From positions 62,001-126,000 of the forward strand of contig SMDA01000003.1 of the NCBI GenBank assembly GCA_004346645.1: 64,000 bases of DNA, in the 5' to 3' direction. Numbering within the stretch: the stretch's first letter is position 1; each line of letters begins with the position of its first letter. A model generated the notes under the pieces. That model searched no databases, was not told where the DNA came from, and was given only the letters and a program-made list of their open reading frames with translations. This document shows, piece after piece, positions 39,137-50,647 of this stretch. Position numbers and translations under genes: made by a program. The stretch comes from Gulbenkiania mobilis (GTDB taxonomy: Bacteria; Pseudomonadota; Gammaproteobacteria; Burkholderiales; Chromobacteriaceae).

Positions 39137-39526
39137 ATGTCAGATAAAAACATTCGCTTCCTTGTCGTGGACGACTTTTCCACCATGCGACGCATCGTGC
39201 GGAACCTGCTCAAGGAACTCGGGTTTACCAACGTGGACGAGGCGGAAGACGGCCAGGTGGCCCTGCACAAGCTCAAGACCCAGAGTTTTGACTTCGTGGT
39301 TTCCGACTGGAACATGCCCAACATGACTGGGATCGAGTTGCTCAAGGCGCTGCGTGCAGATGCCCAGCTCAAGACGATGCCGTTCCTCATGATCACGGCC
39401 GAAGCCAAGCGTGAGAACATCATCGAAGCGGCCATGGCGGGGGCGAACGGCTATATCGTCAAGCCTTTCACGGCAGCCACGCTTGAAGAGAAGCTGAACA
39501 AGATTTTCCAGACGCTTAACAAGTAA
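39137..39526 (+). CDS. cheY: Chemotaxis response regulator CheY
   Basis: 129 residues, single receiver domain. Acidic pocket VDDF at 11-14, phospho-aspartate D57 in [12 protein letters not shown], threonine in MITAEAK and lysine in [14 protein letters not shown]. Very close to E. coli CheY. Phosphorylated by CheA, it binds FliM to change flagellar rotation. 47 bp after cheV and before cheZ. Confidence 0.96.
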   Translation: MSDKNIRFLVVDDFSTMRRIVRNLLKELGFTNVDEAEDGQVALHKLKTQSFDFVVSDWNMPNMTGIELLKALRADAQLKTMPFLMITAEAKRENIIEAAMAGANGYIVKPFTAATLEEKLNKIFQTLNK

Positions 39527-39580
39527 GGCTGTCGCCCGCGCAGGCGCAGCAGCCTGCGGCCGCCTTCAGGAGGAATGATC

Positions 39581-40327
39581 GTGCCGGACCACGTTTTGGA
39601 AAGCGGAGATTCGCCCGAACTCGAAGCCCTGTTCGAGAGCATTGCCCGGCAGCAGACCGCCGACGCGCCTCCGGCTTCCGCCGATGCGTCAGCCACAGCG
39701 CCAGCCCAAGGCGGCATTGTTGACCCGCTAAACATGTATGCCCAGATCGGCCAGCTCACCCGCAAACTGCACGATGCCATGCGCGACGTCGGCTATGACA
39801 AGTCTCTCGAACGCGTGGCAGAGGCGATTCCGGATGCCAAGGACCGCCTCTCCTATATCGCTTCGCTGACTGAGAGTGCAGCCGAACGCGTGCTCAACGC
39901 CACCGACATCGCCAAGCCGATCCAAGACGATCTCGAGAGCGAGGCCCAGAAGCTTTCCGAGCGCTGGAACCGCCTGTTTGCAAACCAGCTGTCCGTGAGC
40001 GAGTTCAAAACCTTGGCCGAAGAGACGCGCAGCTATCTCAGCCGTGTACCGGACCGCACCCAAGCCACCAGTACACAGCTGCTGGAAATCGTCATGGCAC
40101 AGGATTTCCAGGACCTGACCGGTCAGGTCATCAAGAAGATGATGGAAATGGTCAAGCTCCTTGAAACCGAGTTGGTCGCCTTCCTGATCGAGTTCTCGCC
40201 GCACGAGAAGAAGGCAGAACTGGATCCGGTGCTGCTCAACGGCCCCGTCATCAACCCGGAAGGCCGCAACGATGTAGTCACCAATCAGCAGCAGGTCGAC
40301 GACCTGCTCGAAAGCCTGGGCTTCTGA
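39581..40327 (+). CDS. cheZ: CheY-P phosphatase CheZ
   Basis: 248 residues if GTG 39581 is used. AGGAGG ends two bases before an in-frame ATG at 39575, far too close, whereas it lies eight bases from the GTG two codons later, so GTG is preferred. Long helices with the catalytic region QDLTGQVIKKMMEMVKLLE (conserved Asp/Gln) and the C-terminal CheY-binding helix QQQVDDLLESLGF. Typical of bacteria with polar flagella and of enterobacteria. Confidence 0.93.
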   Translation: MPDHVLESGDSPELEALFESIARQQTADAPPASADASATAPAQGGIVDPLNMYAQIGQLTRKLHDAMRDVGYDKSLERVAEAIPDAKDRLSYIASLTESAAERVLNATDIAKPIQDDLESEAQKLSERWNRLFANQLSVSEFKTLAEETRSYLSRVPDRTQATSTQLLEIVMAQDFQDLTGQVIKKMMEMVKLLETELVAFLIEFSPHEKKAELDPVLLNGPVINPEGRNDVVTNQQQVDDLLESLGF

Positions 40328-40370
40328 GCGCGCTGGCCGCAGACGCTGCCCCCCACCCTGGAGTACGGAT

Positions 40371-42269
40371 ATGAGCAATTTTGGTGGAATGGAAGAGCTG
40401 CTTCAGGACTTCCTGATGGAGTCCACCGAGCTGTTGTCGGATGTAGACAACAAGCTGGTGGAACTGGAAAAACGGCCGGAAGACCGGGCATTGCTCAATG
40501 ATATCTTCCGTGGTTTCCACACCATCAAGGGCGGCGCCGGCTTCCTAAACGTGACTCCGATGGTGCACCTGTGCCACCGGACGGAAAACCTGTTCGACAA
40601 GCTTCGCAACGGTGAGCTGAAGCTCAACCCAGAAGTGATGGACGTGATTCTCAATGCCACTGGCATTGTGCGTGACATGTTCGACACACTGGCACAAGGC
40701 CTGATGCCAGGGGATGCCGATGCCAAGGTTCTAGCCGACCTGGATGAAGTTCTGGCCGGACGCACACCGGGCAGAACTCCTGCGGCCCCCGCTACGCCGG
40801 CGCCGCCAGCGGCAGCGCCCGCCGCTCCAGCCCCGAGCACAGATGGGGGCCCGGACTGGCAGGCGCTGTACCAGGCCATCCAGCCGGGAAGCACAGCGCC
40901 GGCGACCCCTGTCAGTGCAGACCAGGCTCCGACACCGGCGCCTGAACCTGCCACGGCGGCCCAGGCCGTAGAGGTCATCCCCGCTGCGGCGCCGGTGCCC
41001 GTGGAGCGCCCCGCTTCCAAGCCGATGACCAACAAGGGAGGCTCGGGTGGGGGGCAGGAAAACACCATCCGCATCGACACACAGCGTCTGGACATGGTCC
41101 TCAACCTGTCGGGTGAGATCGGGCTGACCAAGAACCGTCTCACCACGCTGCGTACCGAAATCCTGCAAGGCAGCCACGACCCCAATACCCTGCGCTCGCT
41201 GGACGAGTCTATTAGCCAGCTGGATCTTTTGGTCAGTGATCTGCAGAACGCGGTGATGAAAACGCGTATGCAGCCGATCGGACGCCTGTTCCAGAAATAT
41301 CCGCGCCTGGCACGTGACCTTGCGCGTCAGCTGGGCAAAGAAGTGGAACTGGTGCTGTCGGGAGAGGAAACCGAACTCGACAAGACGATGATCGAGGATC
41401 TCAACGATCCACTGGTACACCTCGTCCGAAACGCGGTCGACCACGGTATCGAAAGCCCGGAAGAACGCTTGGCTGCGGGCAAGAAGGCACAGTCCGTGGT
41501 CCAGCTAACCGCGGAGCAGGTGGGTGACCACATCCTCATCGAGATCACCGACGACGGTCGAGGCATGCATGCGGACAGCCTGCGTCGCAAGGCCATCGAA
41601 AAGGGCCTGATCGATGTAGAGACCGCCAATTCGCTGGATGAGAAGCAGTGTCTGCAGCTGATCTTTCTGCCGGGCTTCTCCACCAAGGACCAGATTTCCA
41701 GCGTCTCCGGGCGCGGCGTCGGCATGGATGTGGTGCGTACCAACATCCAGAAGCTCAACGGCCGCATCGACATCAACTCGGTGCCGGGCGAAGGCACGCG
41801 GATCAGTATATCGCTGCCGCTGACCCTGGCCATTCTGCCGGTACTGGTGGTGCGTGCCTGCAACCAGCCGTTCGCGGTACCGCTGGCCATGGTTCGTGAG
41901 ATCATCACCATCGACAGCAATGCCATCCAGGAGGTATCGGGCAAGCCCACGATTGTGGTGCGGGACGAGATCCTGCCACTGCGCACCCTGGCCGGACTGC
42001 TCGGCTGGGCCCCGACGCAGAAGCCCTGCTTTGGCGTGCTGATGCAGTCGGCGGAAAAATCGTTCATCCTCGCGATCGACTCCTTCGTGGGCCGTGATGA
42101 CGTGGTGATCAAGCCGCTGCAGAACATCCGTCCCAAGGGCGTGGCCGGTGCCACCCTCTCCGGCGACGGCTCGGTGGTACTTGTTCTCGACATGGAAGAC
42201 CTGCTGTCGGCCAGTGACGCCAGCGGCAGCAACCAGATCGTGCGCACGTCCGAATTTGTAGCCAACTGA
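40371..42269 (+). CDS. cheA: Chemotaxis histidine kinase CheA (complete)
   Basis: 632 residues. HPt domain with H50 in RGFHTIKGGAGFL; a long Ala/Pro linker (about 128-225) instead of a clear P2; dimerisation domain (RIDTQRLDMVLNLSGEIGLT); ATPase domain (LVRNAVDHG, DDGRGMH, GFSTKDQISSVSGRGVGMDV); CheW-like domain to the end. It phosphorylates CheY and the CheV receivers encoded upstream. It is the only CheA in the window able to autophosphorylate, in contrast to the remnant at 29504-31258. Confidence 0.96.
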   Translation: MSNFGGMEELLQDFLMESTELLSDVDNKLVELEKRPEDRALLNDIFRGFHTIKGGAGFLNVTPMVHLCHRTENLFDKLRNGELKLNPEVMDVILNATGIVRDMFDTLAQGLMPGDADAKVLADLDEVLAGRTPGRTPAAPATPAPPAAAPAAPAPSTDGGPDWQALYQAIQPGSTAPATPVSADQAPTPAPEPATAAQAVEVIPAAAPVPVERPASKPMTNKGGSGGGQENTIRIDTQRLDMVLNLSGEIGLTKNRLTTLRTEILQGSHDPNTLRSLDESISQLDLLVSDLQNAVMKTRMQPIGRLFQKYPRLARDLARQLGKEVELVLSGEETELDKTMIEDLNDPLVHLVRNAVDHGIESPEERLAAGKKAQSVVQLTAEQVGDHILIEITDDGRGMHADSLRRKAIEKGLIDVETANSLDEKQCLQLIFLPGFSTKDQISSVSGRGVGMDVVRTNIQKLNGRIDINSVPGEGTRISISLPLTLAILPVLVVRACNQPFAVPLAMVREIITIDSNAIQEVSGKPTIVVRDEILPLRTLAGLLGWAPTQKPCFGVLMQSAEKSFILAIDSFVGRDDVVIKPLQNIRPKGVAGATLSGDGSVVLVLDMEDLLSASDASGSNQIVRTSEFVAN

Positions 42270-42283
42270 TTACTGGGCTCCCC

Positions 42284-43504
42284 ATGTCCTCCAGCGCCTT
42301 CATCGGCCGCCAGCCGGTTCTTAACCGCAACCAGCAGCTGATCGGTTACGAACTTCTTTTCCGGCCCAGCGGCGAGGCGCGGGAGGTGGGCCCACACGCA
42401 GAACTGCAGGCCGACACCGACGTTCTGGTCAACACGTTAAACAACATGGGAACCAGCTGGCTCGTCGGCGGCAAGCTGGCTTTCATCAACGTCGGCGAGA
42501 CCATGCTGACGAGCGAGTTCCTAGAGCTTTTGCCTCCGCGCAGGGTGATTCTGGACATCGCGCCTACCGTAACGCCTTCGTCGGAACTGCTGTCTAGGGT
42601 GCGGCACCTGCGCTCGCTGGGGTTCGGAGTGGCCTTGGACGACTTCTCTTTTGAAGCACCCTCTGCTGCTTTCCTGGATCTGGCCAATTATGTGAAGCTG
42701 GATGTCCAGAACCATGACGGCAACCGTTTTCAGGTGATCGCGGCCCGCTTGCGCAGCTATCCGGTCATCCGTATTGCGGAGCGGGTGGAAACGCGCGAGC
42801 AGTTCCACCTCTGCCGCGAGTTGGGCATGGACGGCTTCCAGGGTTACTATTTCGCCAAGCCGGAAACTCTTTCCGCCCGGGTGATCCACCCCACCTTCTC
42901 CAATACGCTGGAACTGCTGAACCTGCTGCGTCTGGACGCTGACCTGCCGGAGATCGAGGCGATCCTCAAACGGGACGTTGCCCTCTCTTACAAGCTTCTG
43001 CGCTATGTGAACTCGGCAGCGGCCGGGCTCAACACCACCATCAGCTCGTTCTCGCACGCGGTAACGGTACTGGGCTACCAAAAGCTCTACCGATGGCTGA
43101 CGCTGCTACTCGTAACGGCGTCCGAGGACGGACGTACGCCTCCTGCCCTGCAGAAGACGGTGATCACGCGGGGCCGGCAAATGGAGCTGATCGGCCGCAA
43201 GCTGGGCTTGCCGACCGAGTGCTGCGATAACCTTTTCATCGTGGGCATGTTCAGCCTGCTGGACGTGCTCTTCGAGATGCCGATGGATCGCCTTCTCGAA
43301 CACCTGCACCTGCCGGAAGACATCAAGCAGGCGCTGGAGAACCACCAAGGGCGCTACGGCCCGTATCTCAAGCTGGTGGAGGCTTGCGAGGACGCCCGAC
43401 TGGACAACATCGAGGCCTTGGCCCAAAGCGTGGGCATCAGCGCCGAAACCCTCAATCTGGCCCATATCGAGGCCTTGACCTGGGTAGAAGACCTGGGTCT
43501 GTAA
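42284..43504 (+). CDS. EAL-HDOD domain protein (YuxH-like, degenerate EAL)
   Basis: 406 residues. N-terminal EAL-like domain, residues 1-200: the signature EAL is ELLFRP and the metal-site block DDFSFE is only partly kept, so phosphodiesterase activity on c-di-GMP is unlikely. C-terminal HDOD domain from about 205 (ILKRDVALSYKLLRYVNSAA, AVTVLGYQKLYRWLTLLLV). Proteins of this form are regulatory; CdgJ-like members affect motility. It starts 14 bp after cheA, so it is probably co-transcribed with the flagellar chemotaxis genes. Confidence 0.88.
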   Translation: MSSSAFIGRQPVLNRNQQLIGYELLFRPSGEAREVGPHAELQADTDVLVNTLNNMGTSWLVGGKLAFINVGETMLTSEFLELLPPRRVILDIAPTVTPSSELLSRVRHLRSLGFGVALDDFSFEAPSAAFLDLANYVKLDVQNHDGNRFQVIAARLRSYPVIRIAERVETREQFHLCRELGMDGFQGYYFAKPETLSARVIHPTFSNTLELLNLLRLDADLPEIEAILKRDVALSYKLLRYVNSAAAGLNTTISSFSHAVTVLGYQKLYRWLTLLLVTASEDGRTPPALQKTVITRGRQMELIGRKLGLPTECCDNLFIVGMFSLLDVLFEMPMDRLLEHLHLPEDIKQALENHQGRYGPYLKLVEACEDARLDNIEALAQSVGISAETLNLAHIEALTWVEDLGL

Positions 43505-43525
43505 TTACCGGAGTGCCTGTACCGG

Positions 43526-44194
43526 ATGAAACTTGTCGCACTCGACACCTCTACCGATTTCCTCTCGCTCGCCGTCACCGACGGCGAGCGCGTTTTTACG
43601 CATCATGAACGTGTGGGCCAGAAGCATGCCGAAACCGCATTGCCTGCATTGAGCAGACTGCTGGAAGAGGCAGGGCTCGCCCTCTCCAGTCTGGATGCGG
43701 TGGTATACGGCCAAGGTCCGGGCTCGTTCACCGGACTGCGCATTGGCTGCGGACTGGCCCAGGGCTTGGCTTTTTCGGCCAACCTTCCCCTCATCGGCAT
43801 CCCGACGCTGGACGCAGTGGCGGCCCAGACAGGGGCGAGCGGGACCGTGCTCGTCGCCATGGATGCCCGTATGGGGCAGGTTTATGCAGCGGTATACCAG
43901 GATGGGCGCTGCCAAGGGGCGATCGGCCTCTTCTCACCCGAAGCGTTGCCCCTGCCAGAAGATGCCTTCACCTTGGCAGGCGACGCTTGGCAAGTCCACG
44001 AGGCGTTGCTGACTGGGCGCCTGACGGGCCGGCCCTTCAACCGGACGGATGTCCTGCGCCCTGAAGCAGCGGCTTACCTGAAGCTGGCCAGCAATGGCCA
44101 TTACCCAAAGCGCCCCGCCCGCGAGGCCGAAGTGCTGTACGTCCGTGACAAGGTGGCGCTGACTGCAAGCGAGCAGCAGGCCCGTCGCACATGA
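43526..44194 (+). CDS. tsaB: tRNA threonylcarbamoyladenosine biosynthesis protein TsaB
   Basis: 222 residues. ASKHA-fold partner of TsaD in t6A37 modification of ANN-decoding tRNAs. Starts MKLVALDTSTDFLSLAV, with GQGPGSFTGLRIGCGLAQGL and MDARMGQVYAAVY. Lacks the zinc histidines of TsaD (the equivalent QKHAETALPAL keeps one). Overlaps rimI by four bases, a common pairing. A copy of the dispersed 11-mer lies at 43774. Confidence 0.94.
   Translation: MKLVALDTSTDFLSLAVTDGERVFTHHERVGQKHAETALPALSRLLEEAGLALSSLDAVVYGQGPGSFTGLRIGCGLAQGLAFSANLPLIGIPTLDAVAAQTGASGTVLVAMDARMGQVYAAVYQDGRCQGAIGLFSPEALPLPEDAFTLAGDAWQVHEALLTGRLTGRPFNRTDVLRPEAAAYLKLASNGHYPKRPAREAEVLYVRDKVALTASEQQARRT
43774..43784 (-). repeat. 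Dispersed 11-mer GGTTGGCCGAA (reverse)
   Basis: Inside tsaB; minus-strand context ggaaggttggccgaaaa. Confidence 0.65.
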
Positions 44195-44637
44195 CCCGCC
44201 ACCGTCTGGCCATATCTTCCGATCTCGCGGCCATTGCCGCCTTGGCCAAGGCGGGGACACCCTATCCTTGGAGTGAACACCAGTATCGCGGCTCACTTGA
44301 GGCTGGGCATGCTGTCTGGTTGGCCGAAGACGAGACCGGACTGCTGGCCGTTGCTGTCATTCTAAACGCGGCAGGTGAGGCCGAGTTGCTTGATATCGTG
44401 GTTTCCCCCGCCTGTCGCCGTGCAGGCTTGGCCACCTGCCTGCTGCAACAGGTGATCCAGCATCTCAAGCAGGCGGGCGCGACCCGGATGCTGCTGGAGG
44501 TACGTCAGAGCAACGCACCTGCCCAAGCGCTATATGCCCGCCTGGGCTTTCGTTCCTGTGGCGTGCGCAAGCAGTATTACCCTTCGGCCAACGGGCTTCG
44601 GGAAGACGCGATCCTCATGGAGAAGCAACTCGGATGA
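44191..44637 (+). CDS. rimI: Ribosomal protein S18 N-acetyltransferase RimI
   Basis: 148 residues, GNAT fold. PYPWSEHQYRGSL and the CoA-binding signature VSPACRRAGLATCLLQQVI are RimI-like, followed by ARLGFRSCGVRKQYYP. It would acetylate the N-terminal alanine of S18. ATGA overlaps join it to tsaB before and the uracil-DNA glycosylase gene after. Confidence 0.9.
   Translation: MTRHRLAISSDLAAIAALAKAGTPYPWSEHQYRGSLEAGHAVWLAEDETGLLAVAVILNAAGEAELLDIVVSPACRRAGLATCLLQQVIQHLKQAGATRMLLEVRQSNAPAQALYARLGFRSCGVRKQYYPSANGLREDAILMEKQLG
44318..44328 (+). repeat. Dispersed 11-mer GGTTGGCCGAA (forward)
   Basis: Inside rimI, 534 bp from the copy in tsaB and in opposite orientation. Confidence 0.65.
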
Positions 44638-45530
44638 ACCGCAAGGAATATGTGCTCAGTCAGTTCGGACTGGGCCCACGCTGGGTGCGACGTGGGCAGA
44701 CATACCCTGCTGCCCTAGCGAGTGCAGCGGCGGAAAAAATGCCTGCCGTGCTGCCGTCCTCCGCAGAAATGACGCATACGGAGAGGCTTTCACCCGCGAT
44801 GGATCCTGCGCAACCGGCCAGCAGTCAACTGCAGCAGGCTCTGTCGGCAGACAGGCCTGCGTATGCGTATGCCGAAAGGCAGGCGCAAGCACTCCCACTC
44901 GCCGAGTCCCCCTACCAAGCGGTTCAGCTATCCCCAGCCCAGCCGCCGGCAAGGGCCCTGCCTCCAATGGACTGGGCCACGCTGGGAGCCGAGGTCAAAG
45001 GCTGTACGCGATGCCGCCTGTGCGAGACGCGCACGCAGGCGGTATTCGGTCGCGGCAACCCCAAGGCCCGCTGGCTGGTGGTGGGTGAAGCACCCGGTGA
45101 GCAGGAAGACCGTCAAGGCCTGCCGTTCGTGGGCCGGGCAGGCCAACTGCTGAACAACATGCTCCGGGCTGCCGGGCTGGACAGCGACACCGATGTCTAC
45201 ATCGCCAACGTGATCAAGTGCCGACCGCCGGCCAATCGCAACCCTAGCCAGGACGAGATCGCCGCCTGCCAGCCCTACCTGCGCCAGCAGATCGACCATA
45301 TCCAGCCCAGCCTGATCCTGGCGCTGGGACGCTTTGCCGCACAGACCCTTCTGGAAACGACCGAGTCGATCGGTCGGCTGCGCGGCAAGGTGCATCATTA
45401 TGCTTCCACACCGCTCATCGTCAGCTATCACCCCGCCTATCTGCTGCGCACCCAGCCTGACAAGGCCAAGGCCTGGCAGGACCTCGTGTTCGCACGTCGC
45501 GAGATGGCACACCTGCAAGGGAAACCCTGA
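44634..45530 (+). CDS. Family 4 uracil-DNA glycosylase
   Basis: 298 residues. After a variable, low-complexity N-terminal 110 residues comes the UDG domain: CTRCRLCETRTQAVFGRGN (iron-sulfur cysteines), WLVVGEAPGEQEDRQGLPFVG (active-site motif), NVIKCRPPANRNPS with another cluster cysteine, and SYHPAYLLR (motif B). Family 4 enzymes remove uracil from DNA and carry a 4Fe-4S cluster. The long N-terminal region is usual for the betaproteobacterial tsaB-rimI-associated form. End of this three-gene operon. Confidence 0.9.
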   Translation: MNRKEYVLSQFGLGPRWVRRGQTYPAALASAAAEKMPAVLPSSAEMTHTERLSPAMDPAQPASSQLQQALSADRPAYAYAERQAQALPLAESPYQAVQLSPAQPPARALPPMDWATLGAEVKGCTRCRLCETRTQAVFGRGNPKARWLVVGEAPGEQEDRQGLPFVGRAGQLLNNMLRAAGLDSDTDVYIANVIKCRPPANRNPSQDEIAACQPYLRQQIDHIQPSLILALGRFAAQTLLETTESIGRLRGKVHHYASTPLIVSYHPAYLLRTQPDKAKAWQDLVFARREMAHLQGKP

Positions 45531-45594
45531 GCCCACACGCGCAGGTGTAATCAGGGGCAGGAAAAGGCCGCCACAGGGCAGCCTGAAATGAAAA

Positions 45595-45623
45595 AACCCT
45601 TCGCCGTGCACCAGCGAAGGGTT
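45595..45623 (-). terminator. Rho-independent terminator of rpmB-rpmG
   Basis: Perfect 10-bp stem aacccttcgc / gcgaagggtt, 9-nt loop, followed on the minus strand by tttttt counted with the stem end. 28 bp past the rpmG stop. Confidence 0.9.
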
Positions 45624-45650
45624 CTCTATTTCACACCACAGCAAGACTGC

Positions 45651-45806
45651 TTACTTGAGCTTGGTCTCTTTGTAGAGCACATGCTTACGGGCAACGGGAT
45701 CAAATTTCTTGATCTCCATCTTTTCCGGCATGGTGCGCTTGTTCTTGGTGGTGGTATAGAAGTGGCCAGTGCCCGCAGTGGACTCGAGCTTGATCTTGTC
45801 GCGCAT
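45651..45806 (-). CDS. rpmG: 50S ribosomal protein L33 (cysteine-free)
   Basis: 51 residues, [20 protein letters not shown] at the start and [18 protein letters not shown] at the end. It has none of the four zinc cysteines, so it is the zinc-independent form. Follows rpmB by 27 bp on the same strand, the usual rpmB-rpmG operon. Found directly in the sequence. Confidence 0.95.
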   Translation of the reverse strand: MRDKIKLESTAGTGHFYTTTKNKRTMPEKMEIKKFDPVARKHVLYKETKLK

Positions 45807-45833
45807 GATTTACCTCGCTAGATATCGCTGAAA

Positions 45834-46067
45834 TCAGAGTTCGCCGCGGGCGCGCAGGTCGGCCAGCACGACATCGATACCCAGCTTGTCGATGGTACGC
45901 AGGGCGGCGTTGGAAACGCGCAGACGCACCCAGCGGTTTTCGCTTTCTACCCAGAACTTGCGGTACTGCAGGTTCGGCAGGAAACGACGTTTAGTCTTGT
46001 TATTGGCGTGGGAAACATTGTTCCCGGTCATCGGACGCTTGCCGGTGACTTTGCAAACACGCGCCAT
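45834..46067 (-). CDS. rpmB: 50S ribosomal protein L28
   Basis: 77 residues: [20 protein letters not shown] and [20 protein letters not shown] are standard for L28. First gene of rpmB-rpmG. RBS GGGAG is present, and a good promoter lies at 46101-46130. Confidence 0.96.
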   Translation of the reverse strand: MARVCKVTGKRPMTGNNVSHANNKTKRRFLPNLQYRKFWVESENRWVRLRVSNAALRTIDKLGIDVVLADLRARGEL

Positions 46068-46100
46068 GGTTGAACACTCCCAAAACCGGTAAAAGCCGGC

Positions 46101-46130
46101 TTTATATCATGAAAACAGGCCTAGATTCAA
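46101..46130 (-). promoter_or_regulatory. Promoter of rpmB-rpmG
   Basis: Minus-strand TTGAAT (46125-46130), 18-bp spacer, TATAAA (46101-46106), 34 bp before the rpmB ATG. A small dyad (ccgg...ccgg) lies in the short leader. Confidence 0.65.
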
Positions 46131-46329
46131 GAGAAAAGCGTGCCCAGCCCCCTCGGGAAAGCACGCCGCACTGCCGTGCAGCATACCAGAGACGTAAGGC
46201 GCTGTCAGCGGGCCAATGAAAAATCTTTCTCTGGGAAATCATGTATTTGAAGGCTGGCTAACAACGACTCTTGCTGCGTGACGGTTCTGTTTTTTGCCGG
46301 TTTCGGGTTAAAATCCCGGATTCCGTTAG

Positions 46330-47976
<1,647 letters not shown>

Positions 47977-47988
47977 TGCCGAGCCCGG

Positions 47989-48015
47989 GGTTGGCCGAAG
48001 CCTGTTCGGCCAACC
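47989..48015 (+). terminator. pyrG terminator made of two inverted copies of the dispersed 11-mer
   Basis: GGTTGGCCGAA at 47989-47999 and its exact complement TTCGGCCAACC at 48005-48015, loop gcctg. An 11-bp perfect stem, 12 bp past the pyrG stop, followed by tttcc. This mirrors the use of inverted uptake-sequence pairs as terminators in Neisseria. It also counts as two copies of the repeat. Confidence 0.75.
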
Positions 48016-48039
48016 TTTCCCGACCTAGGAGGCAACACC

Positions 48040-48891
48040 ATGCAATTGACCGGATTCGAAGTCGGCCTAGACAAGCCACTTTTCCTGATTGCCGGGCCCT
48101 GCGTCATCGAGAGCGAACAGCTGGCGATCGACACGGCAGGCCAGCTCAAGGAAATCACCCAGGCGCTGGGCATGCCCTTCATCTACAAGTCCAGCTTTGA
48201 CAAGGCCAACCGCTCCTCGGGCAAGTCCTTCCGTGGCTTCGGGATGGAAAAGGGCTTGCGCATTCTGGACGAGGTACGCCGCCAGGTGGGGGTACCCATC
48301 CTGACCGACGTACACACCGAAGAGCAGGTGCCGCACGTGGCCGCAGTGGTGGACGTACTGCAGACCCCGGCTTTTCTGGCTCGTCAGACGGACTTCATCC
48401 GCGCTGTGGCGCAGTCCGGCAAGCCTGTCAACATCAAGAAGGGCCAGTTCATGGCACCGGGCGACATGAAGCATGTCCTCGACAAGGCCCGCGATGCTGC
48501 GCGTGAAGCCGGCCTGTCGGAAGACCGATTCATGGCGTGCGAGCGCGGGGCCTCCTTCGGTTACAACAACCTTGTCTCCGACATGCGCAGCCTGGCGATC
48601 ATGCGCGAGACCGGCTGCCCGGTGGTATTCGACGCCACCCATTCGGTACAGTTGCCGGGCGGTCAGGGCACCAGCTCCGGCGGCCAGCGCGAATTCGTGC
48701 CGGTACTGGCGCGGGCCGCGGTCGCAGCGGGCATTGCCGGCCTGTTCATGGAGACCCACCCGGATCCCTGCAAGGCCCTCTCCGATGGCCCGAACGCCTG
48801 GCCACTGCCACGCATGCAGTCGCTGCTGGCCACACTGCAAGCACTGGATGCGGTGGTGAAGAGCGGCGAGTGGCCCGAGGCTTCGGCCTGA
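48040..48891 (+). CDS. kdsA: 3-deoxy-D-manno-octulosonate 8-phosphate synthase
   Basis: 283 residues. Condenses PEP with arabinose 5-phosphate, first step of Kdo for lipopolysaccharide. Features [36 protein letters not shown] and [20 protein letters not shown]. The asparagine in the position of the metal cysteine region is not resolvable by eye. RBS aggagg precedes the ATG. Order pyrG-kdsA-eno-ftsB is typical of proteobacteria. Confidence 0.96.
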   Translation: MQLTGFEVGLDKPLFLIAGPCVIESEQLAIDTAGQLKEITQALGMPFIYKSSFDKANRSSGKSFRGFGMEKGLRILDEVRRQVGVPILTDVHTEEQVPHVAAVVDVLQTPAFLARQTDFIRAVAQSGKPVNIKKGQFMAPGDMKHVLDKARDAAREAGLSEDRFMACERGASFGYNNLVSDMRSLAIMRETGCPVVFDATHSVQLPGGQGTSSGGQREFVPVLARAAVAAGIAGLFMETHPDPCKALSDGPNAWPLPRMQSLLATLQALDAVVKSGEWPEASA

Positions 48892-48924
48892 CGCACCCTG
48901 TTTTGGCCAGCCGTCGCCACGACA

Positions 48925-48935
48925 GGTTGGCCGAA
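48925..48935 (+). repeat. Dispersed 11-mer GGTTGGCCGAA (forward)
   Basis: Intergenic copy in the 90-bp kdsA-eno gap; context gacaggttggccgaatcc. Confidence 0.7.
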
Positions 48936-48960
48936 TCCGTATACGGAAGACCAACTTTAA

Positions 48961-50265
<1,305 letters not shown>

Positions 50266-50268
50266 ACC

Positions 50269-50565
50269 ATGCGCTGGCTGACCCTGGTACTGTTGATCGT
50301 GATTGCCGCACTGCAATGGCCGCTCTGGTTCGGCAAGGGCAGCTGGCTCAGGGTCTGGCAGCTTGACAAGCAACTGGAAGTCCAGCGGGCGGTCAACGAA
50401 ACGTTGATTGCCCGCAACGCGGCGCTGGATGCGGAAGTGAGAGACTTGAAGACAGGTACCGACGCTATCGAGGAGCGCGCCCGCAGCGAACTGGGCATGA
50501 TCCGTCAGGGCGAGGTATTCTTCCAGCTACTGCAACCGGCCCATAAGACCCCCCCACCGCACTGA
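50269..50565 (+). CDS. ftsB: Cell division protein FtsB
   Basis: 98 residues: one N-terminal membrane helix (about 3-20, [20 protein letters not shown]) and a periplasmic coiled coil (30-70) ending [18 protein letters not shown]. Part of the FtsQLB divisome complex. Position directly after eno is conserved in proteobacteria. Confidence 0.92.
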   Translation: MRWLTLVLLIVIAALQWPLWFGKGSWLRVWQLDKQLEVQRAVNETLIARNAALDAEVRDLKTGTDAIEERARSELGMIRQGEVFFQLLQPAHKTPPPH

Positions 50566-50600
50566 TACCGGCGTCGACCGGGCCCAAATGCGTAGTACCC

Positions 50601-50606
50601 TATAAA
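50601..50606 (+). promoter_or_regulatory. Possible -10 box for the GGDEF gene
   Basis: TATAAA followed by an A-run. A start near 50613 would leave a 35-nt leader before ATG 50648 and would make ATG 50615 leaderless. Confidence 0.35.
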
Positions 50607-50647
50607 AAAAACACATGGCTTCGTACAAAAGCACCAAGGTCTGGTCG

